Shown one piece after another: positions 17,853-26,179 of a stretch of 64,000 nt of DNA. This DNA is from Polynucleobacter finlandensis. Its GTDB lineage: Bacteria; Pseudomonadota; Gammaproteobacteria; Burkholderiales; Burkholderiaceae. The notes beneath the pieces were generated by a model. The model saw nothing but the letters and a program-made list of their open reading frames with translations, was not told the DNA's origin and made no database searches. How positions within the stretch are numbered: position 1 is the stretch's first letter; the number at the start of each line of letters is the position of its first letter. The stretch is from contig NZ_JACVPS010000013.1 in assembly GCF_018881755.1 (NCBI RefSeq), forward strand, positions 1 to 64,000, in the 5' to 3' direction. A program made the translations under genes and the position numbers.

Positions 17853-18188
17853 ATGTACCAACTCATCTACGTTAGTTCAGCAGTGATGAATTTTGCTAGA
17901 CCAGAATTTATGGAGTTGGCACTTCATACTGGTGCTAGAAATGTAAAGTTTGGTATTACGGGCATGCTCGTATTTAAAGACGGATCGTTCATGCAAGTGC
18001 TTGAGGGTAATGAAGAAATTATAAAAACGCTCTATGCGAAGATTGCAGTAGATCCAAGGCATACTCTCGTCAGCGTGATTCATGAAGGCGAAATTAGTAT
18101 GCGCGAGTATGGTAGCTGGGCAATGACCTACTTTAATCACGATACAGAGCAATACGATCACATTGCCTACCCCACTCAGGTTTTATAA
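17853..18188 (+). CDS. BLUF-domain blue-light receptor
   Basis: A 111-residue single-domain flavin photoreceptor. All key BLUF positions are present with exact spacing to AppA: Tyr6 (Tyr21), Asn30 (Asn45), Gln48 (Gln63), Trp89 (Trp104) and Met91 (Met106), with GITGMLVF and FMQVLEG motifs. It should bind FAD and undergo the red-shift photocycle. There is no output domain, so it must signal by protein contact. It lies 14 nt after fliK and 141 nt before fliL, inside the flagellar operon, suggesting light control of motility. Its partner is unknown. Confidence 0.93.
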   Translation: MYQLIYVSSAVMNFARPEFMELALHTGARNVKFGITGMLVFKDGSFMQVLEGNEEIIKTLYAKIAVDPRHTLVSVIHEGEISMREYGSWAMTYFNHDTEQYDHIAYPTQVL

Positions 18189-18247
18189 GGCCGAACCTAG
18201 AATTGCATAGTTAATTATTTTGCACGCCATCTAAGCCTGTATTAAGG

Positions 18248-18263
18248 GTAAATTCCCCCGTCT
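18248..18263 (+). promoter_or_regulatory. Shared GTAAATTCCCC motif upstream of fliL
   Basis: GTAAATTCCCCCGTCT lies about 80 bp before the fliL start. Nearly the same string occurs upstream of flgB at 27429-27443. Both precede flagellar transcription units, so it may be a promoter or activator site. The 141-bp gap itself suggests a separate promoter for fliLMNOPQR. Confidence 0.35.
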
Positions 18264-18329
18264 TTTCTTCGTTTTTGCGGCACCGTTTGCAACCCATAAT
18301 CACTCTGTAAATCAATATTGGGTATTACT

Positions 18330-18839
18330 ATGGCGCAAGCACCAGCGGTAGCAACGGCAGAATCGGTAGAAGTCCCACCCAAATCAAGCAAGAAAATCTT
18401 GTTCATCATTATTGCTGTTGTGGTGCTGGCAATTGGTGGTGGCGCTGCTTATTACTTTTTGGGTGGTAAGCATGCTGAGGAGGCTGATCAGGCCGTGGCA
18501 AAAGAAAAAGAGGCAAAACCAGAGGTGTATTTGCCGATGGAGGTTTTTACAGTTAATTTACATTCAGACGTAGATATGCAGCAACAATTTTTGCAAGTTT
18601 CAATGACCTTGCAAATGCCTACCGACAAAGACGTTGAAAAAATTAAAGAGCGCATGCCAGAAGTGAGAAATCGCATTTTGTATGTACTTTCGACTAAAAA
18701 AGCATCTGAAATTAATACCGTAGAGGGTAAAGATCGATTGGTGAAGGAAATTATCGATCAAATTAATCTACCCTTTTACGGTAGCGAAAAATCGCAAGCC
18801 GTCACTACACTTTTCTTTACTTCATTCATTATTCAGTAA
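18330..18839 (+). CDS. fliL: FliL, flagellar stator-associated membrane protein
   Basis: About 169 residues from ATG 18330 (an upstream TTG frame is less likely). A single transmembrane helix (about 23-46) is followed by a periplasmic SPFH-like domain with YLPMEVFTVNL and LPFYGSEKSQAVTTLFFTSFIIQ, typical FliL. It rings the stator and supports torque. It is the first gene of the fliLMNOPQR part, 17 nt before fliM. Confidence 0.93.
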   Translation: MAQAPAVATAESVEVPPKSSKKILFIIIAVVVLAIGGGAAYYFLGGKHAEEADQAVAKEKEAKPEVYLPMEVFTVNLHSDVDMQQQFLQVSMTLQMPTDKDVEKIKERMPEVRNRILYVLSTKKASEINTVEGKDRLVKEIIDQINLPFYGSEKSQAVTTLFFTSFIIQ

Positions 18840-18856
18840 GCTCAAAATAGATAATC

Positions 18857-19864
18857 ATGGCCGAAGGATTTTTATCGCAAGATGAAGCGGATGCCCTTTT
18901 AAAGGGTTTGGATGGTGATCAAGATGAATCCACCTCTTCACAGTACACAGATCAAGGAATTCGCTCGTATAACCTAGCAACACAAGAGCGCATTGTGCGG
19001 GGGCGGATGCCCACGCTGGAGATTATCAATGAACGTTTTGCACGTTTATTTCGAATTGGATTATTTAATTTTTTAAGGCGCACTGCCGAGGTATCGGTTG
19101 GGCCCTTGCGCACATGTAAGTACAGCGAATTCGTGCGTAATTTAGTGGTGCCAGCTAATCTCAATTTGGTTCAATTAAAGCCATTACGTGGAACTAGCTT
19201 ATTCGTTTTTGATCCTAGCTTAGTGTTTTTAATTGTTGACAATATGTTTGGGGGGGATGGGCGTTTTCATTCGCGTGTCGAGGGGAGGGACTTTACTCTC
19301 ACAGAGCAACGCATTATTCAGCGCACTCTCGAGATTTTATTTGATGCCTACTCTCAATCCTGGGAGCCTGTGTATCCAATAGAATTTGAATACATTCGCT
19401 CAGAAATGAATACCCAGTTTGCCAATATTGCCACGCCAAATGAGGTAGTCGTTGCTACAACATTTACCGTTGAGTTGGGAGGTGTGAGCGGTGAAATCCA
19501 TGTTTGCATGCCTTACGCCACGATTGAGCCTATCCGGGACTTGCTGACCTCTCCACTGCAAGGGGAAGCCCTTGGTGTCGATAAGCGTTGGGTCAGACTC
19601 ATGACCCAACAAATCCAAAGTGCTGAAGTCGAGTTAGTGGCAAACCTGAGCTCCAAGACAGTAACTTTAGAAGATATTTTGGCGATGGAAGTGGGCGATA
19701 TGATTCCCCTGTCTATTGCCCAAGAGGTAGAGGTAAAGGTCGATAGCGTACCAGTCCTGTCTTGTCTATATGGAACCTTCAATGGGCAGTACGCCTTGAG
19801 AGTGGATAAATTTTTGAAATCGAATTCGAGTGAGTACATTAAGGGAGAAAAAAATGGCGAATGA
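18857..19864 (+). CDS. fliM: FliM, flagellar motor switch protein
   Basis: 335 residues. The N-terminal CheY-P-binding peptide LSQDEADALLKG is intact, followed by the CheC-like middle domain (GGDGRF region binding FliG) and the C-terminal SpoA-type domain that binds FliN. It receives CheY-P made by the chemotaxis systems in this window. Its last 11 bases overlap the start of fliN. Confidence 0.96.
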   Translation: MAEGFLSQDEADALLKGLDGDQDESTSSQYTDQGIRSYNLATQERIVRGRMPTLEIINERFARLFRIGLFNFLRRTAEVSVGPLRTCKYSEFVRNLVVPANLNLVQLKPLRGTSLFVFDPSLVFLIVDNMFGGDGRFHSRVEGRDFTLTEQRIIQRTLEILFDAYSQSWEPVYPIEFEYIRSEMNTQFANIATPNEVVVATTFTVELGGVSGEIHVCMPYATIEPIRDLLTSPLQGEALGVDKRWVRLMTQQIQSAEVELVANLSSKTVTLEDILAMEVGDMIPLSIAQEVEVKVDSVPVLSCLYGTFNGQYALRVDKFLKSNSSEYIKGEKNGE

Positions 19865-20288
19865 GACTGATCCAATTGAAGAAAAAAAAGAAACGATTGG
19901 CGAAGAGGATTGGGGTGCCGCCATGAATGAGCAAATGGAGTCTGAAGGTAGCGCTGTCGGTGAAGCGCAAAAAACACCAGAAGTATTTAATGAATTTGTT
20001 GGCAACAATAAAGCGAGTAAACCGACGAATGATATTGAGTTCATTCTAGATATTCCAGTACAACTTACTGTTGAGCTAGGTCGCACCAAAATTGCCATCA
20101 AAAATCTCCTGCAATTGGCACAGGGTTCAGTTGTTGAGTTGGATGGTATGGCTGGAGAGCCTATGGATGTTTTAGTCAATGGCTGCATCGTTGCTCAAGG
20201 CGAGGTTGTAGTGGTTAATGAAAAGTTTGGTATACGCCTAACAGACATCATTACGCCTTCAGAACGCATTCGAAAACTCAATAAGTAA
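19854..20288 (+). CDS. fliN: FliN, flagellar motor switch protein
   Basis: About 144 residues from ATG 19854, which sits after GGGAGAAAAAA and overlaps the fliM stop; GTG 19830 upstream is unlikely. An acidic, variable N-terminus of about 60 residues is followed by the SpoA domain: DIPVQLTVELGRTKI, VVELDGMAGEPMDVLVNG and FGIRLTDI. It forms the lower C-ring with FliM and binds FliH. Confidence 0.95.
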   Translation: MANETDPIEEKKETIGEEDWGAAMNEQMESEGSAVGEAQKTPEVFNEFVGNNKASKPTNDIEFILDIPVQLTVELGRTKIAIKNLLQLAQGSVVELDGMAGEPMDVLVNGCIVAQGEVVVVNEKFGIRLTDIITPSERIRKLNK

Positions 20289-20296
20289 TCAATCAA

Positions 20297-20803
20297 ATGA
20301 GCTATTTTTCTATAAATAGGGGTACGAGCTTTTTATTGGCCTCTATCGCGATGGTGCCAGGCGCATCGTTTGCTCAAGCCACTAAAGTTCCTGTGAGTGA
20401 TGGCAGCCCCCTTAAGGTGCTGTTTGGTTTACTGGTGGTACTTGCCACGATTGCTGCGTTAGCTTGGGTAATGAAAAAGATGGGCCATACCAAGTTAGGC
20501 GGCCAATCGGTTGCCCGAATTGTTGGTGGGGTAAGTGTGGGTTCTCGTGAGCGTGTTGTGGTTGTTGAGATAGCCGGGCGCTGGATTGTGCTTGGCGTAG
20601 CGTCTGGACGTGTCAACGGTATAGCGAATTTGGATATTCCAAGTCGTTTTCCAGAATTGGAAGGAGGGCGTCAATCGCAAGCAGATGACTCTACCGACTT
20701 CAAGAAAAACTTAAGCCAATATGAATATAAAGAGGGAGATGAGTCTAGTGCGCTAGCAAACCCAGCGCTCACCTCATTGCTTAAAAAAATATTAAAAAAA
20801 TAA
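20297..20803 (+). CDS. fliO: FliO, flagellar export gate assembly protein
   Basis: 168 residues. There is a signal-like N-terminus (about 1-26), then one transmembrane helix (about 38-57) and a cytoplasmic domain with SVGSRERVVVVEIAGRWIVLGV, the FliO signature. It helps assemble FliP. It starts 8 nt after fliN and is followed by fliP. Confidence 0.9.
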   Translation: MSYFSINRGTSFLLASIAMVPGASFAQATKVPVSDGSPLKVLFGLLVVLATIAALAWVMKKMGHTKLGGQSVARIVGGVSVGSRERVVVVEIAGRWIVLGVASGRVNGIANLDIPSRFPELEGGRQSQADDSTDFKKNLSQYEYKEGDESSALANPALTSLLKKILKK

Positions 20804-20844
20804 TTGAGAAATTGAATGAAGACTTTGGCTTTTAGGGGAAATAA

Positions 20845-21609
20845 ATGCAGCTAAAAAATAGCAATTCGACTGTATTGGGTATAACAGCTGCACTAGCATT
20901 ACTCGCTTTTCCTGCTATTGCTGCGGATAGTACTGCTTTAAGCTTGATTTCTAGTAAGGCGACTGCCGGCGGCGGTCAAAACTACAGTTTGAGTTTGCAG
21001 ACATTAATCCTGCTGACTTCACTCTCATTTTTACCAGCCGTTTTGTTGATGATGACCAGCTTTACTCGAATCATCATTGTGCTATCTCTATTACGTCAGG
21101 CCATTGGGGCACAGTCCTCACCTCCAAATCAGGTGCTCTTAGGGCTAGCCTTATTCCTCACTTTTTTTGTGATGGGACCTGTATTTGACCGTATTTATGC
21201 AGACGCTTATCAGCCCTTAAGTGAAAACAAAATCACAATGCAGCAAGCGCTTGAAAAAGGGGCTGTACCTTTGAAGGAATTCATGCTCAAGCAAACCCGA
21301 GAAGCTGACCTCGCTTTGTTTGTCAACATGTCAGGCAATAGCACTAAGCTAGACAAGCCGGAGGATGTGCCTATGGCTGTTTTGGTCCCAAGTTTCATGA
21401 CCAGTGAGCTGAAAACTGCCTTTCAGATTGGATTTAGCATCTTCATCCCATTTTTAATTGTGGATATGGTTGTTGCGAGCGTCTTGATGGCAATGGGCAT
21501 GATGATGGTGTCGCCCTCGATTGTTTCCCTGCCATTTAAATTAATGCTCTTTGTATTGGTTGATGGCTGGCAGCTATTGCTTGGCTCATTAGCCTCGAGC
21601 TTTGCTTAG
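20845..21609 (+). CDS. fliP: FliP, type III export gate protein
   Basis: 254 residues. A cleavable signal peptide (about 1-27, ending AIAA) is followed by the conserved FliP core with [28 protein letters not shown] and a C-terminal [21 protein letters not shown] segment. Several membrane helices build the core of the export gate with FliQ and FliR. Length and order are typical. Confidence 0.96.
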   Translation: MQLKNSNSTVLGITAALALLAFPAIAADSTALSLISSKATAGGGQNYSLSLQTLILLTSLSFLPAVLLMMTSFTRIIIVLSLLRQAIGAQSSPPNQVLLGLALFLTFFVMGPVFDRIYADAYQPLSENKITMQQALEKGAVPLKEFMLKQTREADLALFVNMSGNSTKLDKPEDVPMAVLVPSFMTSELKTAFQIGFSIFIPFLIVDMVVASVLMAMGMMMVSPSIVSLPFKLMLFVLVDGWQLLLGSLASSFA

Positions 21610-21621
21610 GTTCAGTAGAGC

Positions 21622-21891
21622 ATGAGTCCGGAATCCGTTATGAATATCGGCCGTTCTGCCATGGAAACTACCTTGATGGTGGCAGGACCTCTGTTGCTTG
21701 TTGCATTAGTAGTGGGATTGGTGATCAGTATTTTTCAGGCGGCCACCCAAATTAACGAAGCTACTTTGTCGTTTATCCCTAAGCTCTTGGGAATCATGCT
21801 CACCTTATTATTGGCCGGTCCCTGGATGCTCTCTGTCTTAGTAGATTACATGCGCCAGATGCTGAGCAATTTTTCTGTATTGATGGGATAG
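21622..21891 (+). CDS. fliQ: FliQ, type III export gate protein
   Basis: 89 residues, two membrane hairpin helices. The conserved segments SVMNIGRSAMETTLMVAGPLL and FQAATQINEATLSFIPKLLG are present. It wraps the FliP-FliR core. It starts 12 nt after fliP and ends 24 nt before fliR. Confidence 0.96.
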   Translation: MSPESVMNIGRSAMETTLMVAGPLLLVALVVGLVISIFQAATQINEATLSFIPKLLGIMLTLLLAGPWMLSVLVDYMRQMLSNFSVLMG

Positions 21892-21915
21892 GGCGGACAA
21901 GCTAGATCATTACTC

Positions 21916-22692
21916 ATGATTGATATCAATACCGATTTACTCCAAGCATGGGTTACGGGTTTATTAATTCCATTAACCAGAATATTGGCATTTATTAGTA
22001 TTGCGCCATTCTTTGGGAATAAATCTATTTCTTTGCCCATGAAGGTGGCTATGGGGTTTATGTTGGCTGTTGCGATTGCTCCCGCGATTCCAGGTATGCC
22101 AACTGTCGACTTGCTTTCACTGCAAGGCGTTCTCACCATTACCCAACAAATGATTATAGGGTTGGCAATGGGGTTGATGGTGCAGATCATTTTTACCGCT
22201 ATAGAGATGGCTGGTCAAATTAGTGGATTGACTATGGGGTTTGGATTTGCCACCTTTTTTGATCATCAGTCACAGGGCAGTACTGCCGTCATTAGCCAGT
22301 TTCTTAATGTATTGGCGATGCTGGTATTTCTGAGTATGGATGGTCACCTCATGATGATTTCAGCCTTGTTAGAGAGCTTTTATTCTTTCCCGGTCTCCGA
22401 TATTCCGGGCAGTATTGATGGCATGCGCATTGCCTTATGGGGTGAAAATATTTTTAGCATTGGCTTGCAGTTAGCGCTGCCTGTAGTTGCCACGCTGTTA
22501 ATCACTAATATGGCGCTAGGAGTGTTAACTCGCTCGGCACCCCAGCTCAATATCTTTGGCATTGGTTTTCCGCTGACGCTCTGCGTGGGATTTATCGTGA
22601 TTGCCTTGATGCTTCCCTCTATGGCCTTGCCTTACAGCTACTTTATTGAAAAGGGTATTACGGCCAGCAAGTCAGTACTGAAGTTAAGGTAA
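21916..22692 (+). CDS. fliR: FliR, type III export gate protein
   Basis: 258 residues with about six hydrophobic segments and the FliR patterns AGQISGLTMGFGFATFFD and TRSAPQLNIFGIGFPLTLCVG. It completes the FliPQR gate. It is the last gene of the fli operon and is followed by an intrinsic terminator at 22826. Confidence 0.95.
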   Translation: MIDINTDLLQAWVTGLLIPLTRILAFISIAPFFGNKSISLPMKVAMGFMLAVAIAPAIPGMPTVDLLSLQGVLTITQQMIIGLAMGLMVQIIFTAIEMAGQISGLTMGFGFATFFDHQSQGSTAVISQFLNVLAMLVFLSMDGHLMMISALLESFYSFPVSDIPGSIDGMRIALWGENIFSIGLQLALPVVATLLITNMALGVLTRSAPQLNIFGIGFPLTLCVGFIVIALMLPSMALPYSYFIEKGITASKSVLKLR

Positions 22693-22825
22693 TTTATTAA
22701 TTTGCGATCCCGAAAAGCAAGATCAAGGCTAAAAGTCAAGCCGATCCACCAACCACTGCATCATAAAATCCAGGATATGCTCAGCTTATTCTATATATCC
22801 ATTACCGCCTGCAATTAACGGAACA

Positions 22826-22860
22826 GGATTGAGGTCGCTTGTGTAGCGGCATCCTTTTTT
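22826..22860 (+). terminator. Intrinsic terminator of the fli operon
   Basis: GGAT pairs with ATCC around an inner stem GTCGCT/AGCGGC with a TGTGT loop. A run of six T follows immediately. It separates the plus-strand fli operon from the convergent fliS-like gene. Confidence 0.7.
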
Positions 22861-22863
22861 GTA

Positions 22864-23235
22864 TTAAGCGACTGCATCAGCCTTTTTATAGTACGGCTGA
22901 GTGATGGTTTCAATCGAGGCAATAACAATGGTTAAGAAATCCATATTTTTAGTCTGAATGGCCCCATTGAGAATCTGAATACTGGTACTGTAGATATTTT
23001 TCAGCATAGTTCGATGTTGAGAATTTAATTTCTCATTGAGGTTCTCTTGAACCCATTGCAAACCCTCGCAAACCTCTAGTAATTTTGTATGCGTCACAAC
23101 TGCATCAAATTCACCACCTTGAATTCGCTTTAGAATGATCACAACCGATTCAAACCAGCGTTGCTCAAAGCTTGCTCCAGACAGATTATCGTCAATGCTA
23201 ACGTAGGATTTGAGAGCGTTTTGAGTTCCAAACAT
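22864..23235 (-). CDS. fliS: Divergent FliS-like flagellin chaperone
   Basis: A 123-residue helical protein without signal peptide. The N-terminal pattern (ALKSYVSIDDNLSGASFEQR) and the C-terminal helix ending MDFLTIVIASIETITQPYYKK follow FliS, but identity looks low. FliS binds the flagellin C-terminus before export. The position just downstream of two flagellin genes, behind their terminator, supports the call. The start ATG at 23235 has AAGGA upstream. Confidence 0.62.
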   Translation of the reverse strand: MFGTQNALKSYVSIDDNLSGASFEQRWFESVVIILKRIQGGEFDAVVTHTKLLEVCEGLQWVQENLNEKLNSQHRTMLKNIYSTSIQILNGAIQTKNMDFLTIVIASIETITQPYYKKADAVA

Positions 23236-23318
23236 AGTGGTTCCTTAGGTATCGGGGGAATAATGAGAAAAAACTTGAATGGATATATGCTATTCCTGGG
23301 TCACAATTTTCAATCCAT

Positions 23319-23347
23319 AAAAAAAGCCGGGATATACCCAGCTTTTC
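23319..23347 (-). terminator. Intrinsic terminator of the first flagellin gene
   Basis: On the minus strand AAGCTGGG-TATAT-CCCGGCTT (one G-U pair) is followed by seven T. About 30 bases around it repeat almost exactly at the second flagellin terminator (24232-24263). Confidence 0.85.
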
Positions 23348-23373
23348 TCTAAGACGGAAAAATTAACTGACAA

Positions 23374-24147
23374 TCAGCGGAAGATAGTTTGCACGGCAGC
23401 GGCAGATGTATTCATCTGGCTAACCAAGTAGTAGTCAATGGACTGTTGGTTATTCAATTGTTGTAATTCAGCTTGCATTGCTGTTTGATCTACGTTTTGA
23501 ATAGAATCAATGGTGTTTTGCAGGTTAGTACCCAATGCAGCTGCATTTGCACCTTGAGCATTCAATGTTGCAAGTGAAGCGTTAACACCAGATTGACCTG
23601 TTGAAATGGCGTCAAGAGCAAGTTTAACGGCGGCGATGGCAGCAGTAGCGCCTGTGGATACGTCCTCTCCGGTTACATCAAGAGCTGTTACAACTGTGGC
23701 AGCAATCGTAGTTGTATTTGTGGATACAGGACCTGTTTGTACTGTCATAGCGGCAAATACATCAATATTATTTAACATGGTATTTATGGATATTGCATTC
23801 ACTTGGCTAGCTAGAGAGCTAAATGTCGCTTGCAATGCAGTTTTATCAGTAGATTGCAAACCAGCATTGTTTGCTTGAGTGGCAATTTGACTCATTTGTT
23901 GCAAGAGGTTAGCCATTGAGTTCAGGGCTGTGTTAGCAACGTCCAAAGTGTTTTTAGATTGACCAATGTTTTTGCCAGCCTGTGTGTAACCTGTAACCTG
24001 AGTTGACAAACGTGTTACTTGACCACTTTCAGCTGAGTTCAAATTCTTTTTGCCGGTAGCTAATTGGTTTTGTACATCAGCAATTTTTGACTGGACGTCA
24101 TTGATGCTGCTTGAAAGTGTTGATGCTAATGCTGTAATTGCGCTCAT
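23374..24147 (-). CDS. fliC: Flagellin, short divergent form (copy 1)
   Basis: 257 residues, about half the length of enteric flagellin, with only the D0/D1-like helical ends and a short centre (about 115-160), so no D2/D3 domains. N-terminal heptads (DVQSKIADVQNQLATGKKNLNSAESG) and a C-terminal amphipathic helix ending QTIFR fit the flagellin fold, but the canonical N-terminal signature is missing. It is nearly identical to the neighbouring copy except in the centre. It has its own leader hairpin and terminator. No sigma-28 box is seen directly upstream. Confidence 0.85.
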   Translation of the reverse strand: MSAITALASTLSSSINDVQSKIADVQNQLATGKKNLNSAESGQVTRLSTQVTGYTQAGKNIGQSKNTLDVANTALNSMANLLQQMSQIATQANNAGLQSTDKTALQATFSSLASQVNAISINTMLNNIDVFAAMTVQTGPVSTNTTTIAATVVTALDVTGEDVSTGATAAIAAVKLALDAISTGQSGVNASLATLNAQGANAAALGTNLQNTIDSIQNVDQTAMQAELQQLNNQQSIDYYLVSQMNTSAAAVQTIFR

Positions 24148-24174
24148 GATAGTTCCTCTATAGGTAAATATTAA

Positions 24175-24193
24175 GCAGTCAATTTCAGACTGC
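24175..24193 (-). promoter_or_regulatory. Leader hairpin before flagellin copy 1
   Basis: GCAGTC/GACTGC encloses a 7-nt loop, 28 nt before the ATG and just upstream of the ribosome-binding site AGAGGAA. The equivalent hairpin before copy 2 has different bases that still pair, which argues for an RNA structure. Confidence 0.5.
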
Positions 24194-24231
24194 GAAACCT
24201 ATTTTGATGTTAGAAACTCTATTTCAATCCA

Positions 24232-24263
24232 TAAAAAAAGCCGGGATATACCCGGCTTTTTTA
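24232..24263 (-). terminator. Intrinsic terminator of the second flagellin gene
   Basis: On the minus strand AAGCCGGG-TATAT-CCCGGCTT is a perfect stem followed by seven T. It separates the two flagellin genes, so copy 1 needs its own promoter or read-through. Confidence 0.9.
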
Positions 24264-24289
24264 GCCTACATTACTTAACTGTTTAAGGA

Positions 24290-25069
24290 TTAACGGAAAA
24301 TCGTCAAAACTGCAGCTGCAGCTGTATTCATCTGGCTAACCAAGTAGTAGTCAATGGACTGTTGGTTATTCAATTGTTGTAATTCAGCTTGCATTCCTGT
24401 TTGATCTACGTTTTGAATAGAATCAATGGTGTTTTGCAGGTTAGTACCCAATGCAGCTGCATTTGTACCTTGAGCGTTCAATGTTGCAAGTGAAGCGTTA
24501 ACACCAGATTGACCTGTGGAAATAGCGTCAAGAGCAAGTTTAACGGCGGCGATGGCAGCAGTAGCGCCCGCAGTAGTGGATACGTCCTCTCCGGTTGCAT
24601 CAAGAGCTGTTACATCTGTGGCAGCAATCGTAGTTGTATTTGTGGATACAGGACCTGTTTGTACTGTCATAGCGGCAAATACATCGGCGCCATTTAGCTC
24701 GGTTGCAGTGGAAAGGCTCTCCACTTGTGTCGCTAATGAGCTAAAAGTCGCTTGCAATGCAGTTTGATCTGAAGCTTGCAAACCAGCAGTGCTTGCTTGA
24801 GTAGCAATTTGACTCATTTGTTGCAAGAGGTTAGCCATTGAGTTCAGTGCTGTGTTGGCAACATCTAAAGTATTCGAAGCTTGACCAATGTTTTGGCCAG
24901 CCTGTGTGTAACCTGTTACTTGGGTTGTCAAACGGGTTACTTGGCCACTTTCAGCTGAGTTCAAATTCTTTTTGCCGGTAGCTAATTGGTTTTGTACATC
25001 AGCAATTTTTGACTGGACGTCATTGATGCCGCTTGAAAGTGTTGATGCTAATGCTGTAATTGCGCTCAT
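24290..25069 (-). CDS. fliC: Flagellin, short divergent form (copy 2)
   Basis: 259 residues. Residues about 1-100 and 160-259 are nearly the same as copy 1, but about 100-135 differ clearly (for example STATELNGADVF against SINTMLNNIDVF), and two residues are inserted near 165. It is preceded by a perfect sigma-28 promoter and a 5' leader of about 195 nt with a hairpin. It is probably the main filament subunit. The FliA needed for its promoter is encoded at 48.5 kb and FlgM at 26.2 kb. Confidence 0.87.
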   Translation of the reverse strand: MSAITALASTLSSGINDVQSKIADVQNQLATGKKNLNSAESGQVTRLTTQVTGYTQAGQNIGQASNTLDVANTALNSMANLLQQMSQIATQASTAGLQASDQTALQATFSSLATQVESLSTATELNGADVFAAMTVQTGPVSTNTTTIAATDVTALDATGEDVSTTAGATAAIAAVKLALDAISTGQSGVNASLATLNAQGTNAAALGTNLQNTIDSIQNVDQTGMQAELQQLNNQQSIDYYLVSQMNTAAAAVLTIFR

Positions 25070-25093
25070 GATAGTTCCTTAAGTTTAAGTAAA

Positions 25094-25113
25094 GCAAACC
25101 ACTATTGGTCTGC
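25094..25113 (-). promoter_or_regulatory. Leader hairpin before flagellin copy 2
   Basis: GCAGACC/GGTTTGC (one G-U pair) with a 6-nt loop ends 25 nt before the ATG, in the same place as the hairpin of copy 1. Confidence 0.5.
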
Positions 25114-25269
25114 AATAAAAATAAAGCATGGTCATACCCAATGTATAAACATACCAACCTACTACAAGGACATCAGTGCGTGATACGTAGACCACATCAA
25201 CAGTGCCATTTGTTAGTCTTACGACTAACTTGTTTCTAACTTCTAATGAAGTTAAGTTCTATATTCTCT

Positions 25270-25296
25270 TTATCGGCGGGTGGAAGGAAGACTTTA
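25270..25296 (-). promoter_or_regulatory. Sigma-28 (FliA) promoter of flagellin copy 2
   Basis: On the minus strand TAAA (25296-25293), exactly 15 bp, then GCCGATAA (25277-25270): a perfect match to the FliA consensus. The predicted start lies near 25263, giving a leader of about 195 nt. The remaining bases of the 25070-25380 gap hold no gene that I can see. Confidence 0.9.
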
Positions 25297-25380
25297 GGGT
25301 TGGCGTGAAGATAATTTAAATTATTTACAGCTTCTTCCTTTTTCCCCGGCCGTGCTGATGCTGAGATAGGTCTTTTCTTG

Positions 25381-26154
25381 CTAGCCTAGCTTGCTTAGTA
25401 GCGTATACACAGCTAAATTATTGTTCAGCATCTGCAGTTGGGATTGCAGTGCGGGCTTATCTAGATTTTGCAATGAGGCTAGCTGGGATTGTGAGCTTGT
25501 TGTAATGCCATTAATTGCATTTGCTTTTGCACTCAATTGTTTTGCGCTCGTCTTGAGTGATATTTGGCCGTTGTTTACGGTGGCGATAGCGCTGGCAATA
25601 GATGACAGCGCTGAATTTGCATCGGCAATGGATTCAAGCTTAATGCCTCCTAATGCCCCCATCGTAATCATGCCGTAGATATTAACTGGCTGAATATGGG
25701 TGCGAGAGGCGGGGGTATTATCAATGCCCGTTTTAACGTTAACGCCCGCAGTACCGCTTAATAGATTTGAGCCATTCACGCTAGCGGTAGTAGCAATTTT
25801 TCCGATATCAGTCACTAGTTTCTGAAACCGGTTATTCAAATTGATGGCGTCTAAATTGGAGAGGCTAGGGTTAGTTGCCTGGTTGGCAAGAGCCTGCATT
25901 TGGCGAAGCAAATCACCAATCGAGGTCAAACCTTTTTGAGCGCTAGTAATAACGCTTTGAGCTCCACCAATGCTTTGGGTTACGGCAGTGTATGCACTGG
26001 CATTGCTGGATAGGTTGGTGATCGTACTTTGATCAGCCGCGCTAATAATTTTGTTGCCAGTATTTAGCTGTGTCTTAATCAGGTTAATTTTCGACTGCGT
26101 GTCTCTTAAATAGCTTGAGTAGGCAGAATAGGCCGAGGGATTAATAGTGCTCAT
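25381..26154 (-). CDS. Flagellin-like protein (third, divergent copy)
   Basis: 257 residues of flagellin or hook-filament-junction type: LRDTQSKINLIKTQLNTGNKI near the N-terminus, LLRQMQALANQATNPSLS in the D1 region and a leucine-rich C-terminal helix. It is clearly different from the two paired flagellins. It could be a minor filament subunit or a reduced FlgL-like junction protein. It follows flgM by 25 nt, so both are probably one transcript. The start is the ATG at 26154. Confidence 0.7.
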   Translation of the reverse strand: MSTINPSAYSAYSSYLRDTQSKINLIKTQLNTGNKIISAADQSTITNLSSNASAYTAVTQSIGGAQSVITSAQKGLTSIGDLLRQMQALANQATNPSLSNLDAINLNNRFQKLVTDIGKIATTASVNGSNLLSGTAGVNVKTGIDNTPASRTHIQPVNIYGMITMGALGGIKLESIADANSALSSIASAIATVNNGQISLKTSAKQLSAKANAINGITTSSQSQLASLQNLDKPALQSQLQMLNNNLAVYTLLSKLG

Positions 26155-26179
26155 AGTGAGATATTCCTCAGCCTTGCGC

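Noticed and set aside
18281..18295. GGCAC...TTGC resembling a sigma-54 promoter before fliL
   Set aside because: Spacing between GG and GC is 8 bp, not the required 10.
23175..23205. Sigma-28-like string (CAAA-N15-GACGATAA) on the minus strand
   Set aside because: It lies inside the fliS-like coding region near its start and departs from consensus at both boxes.
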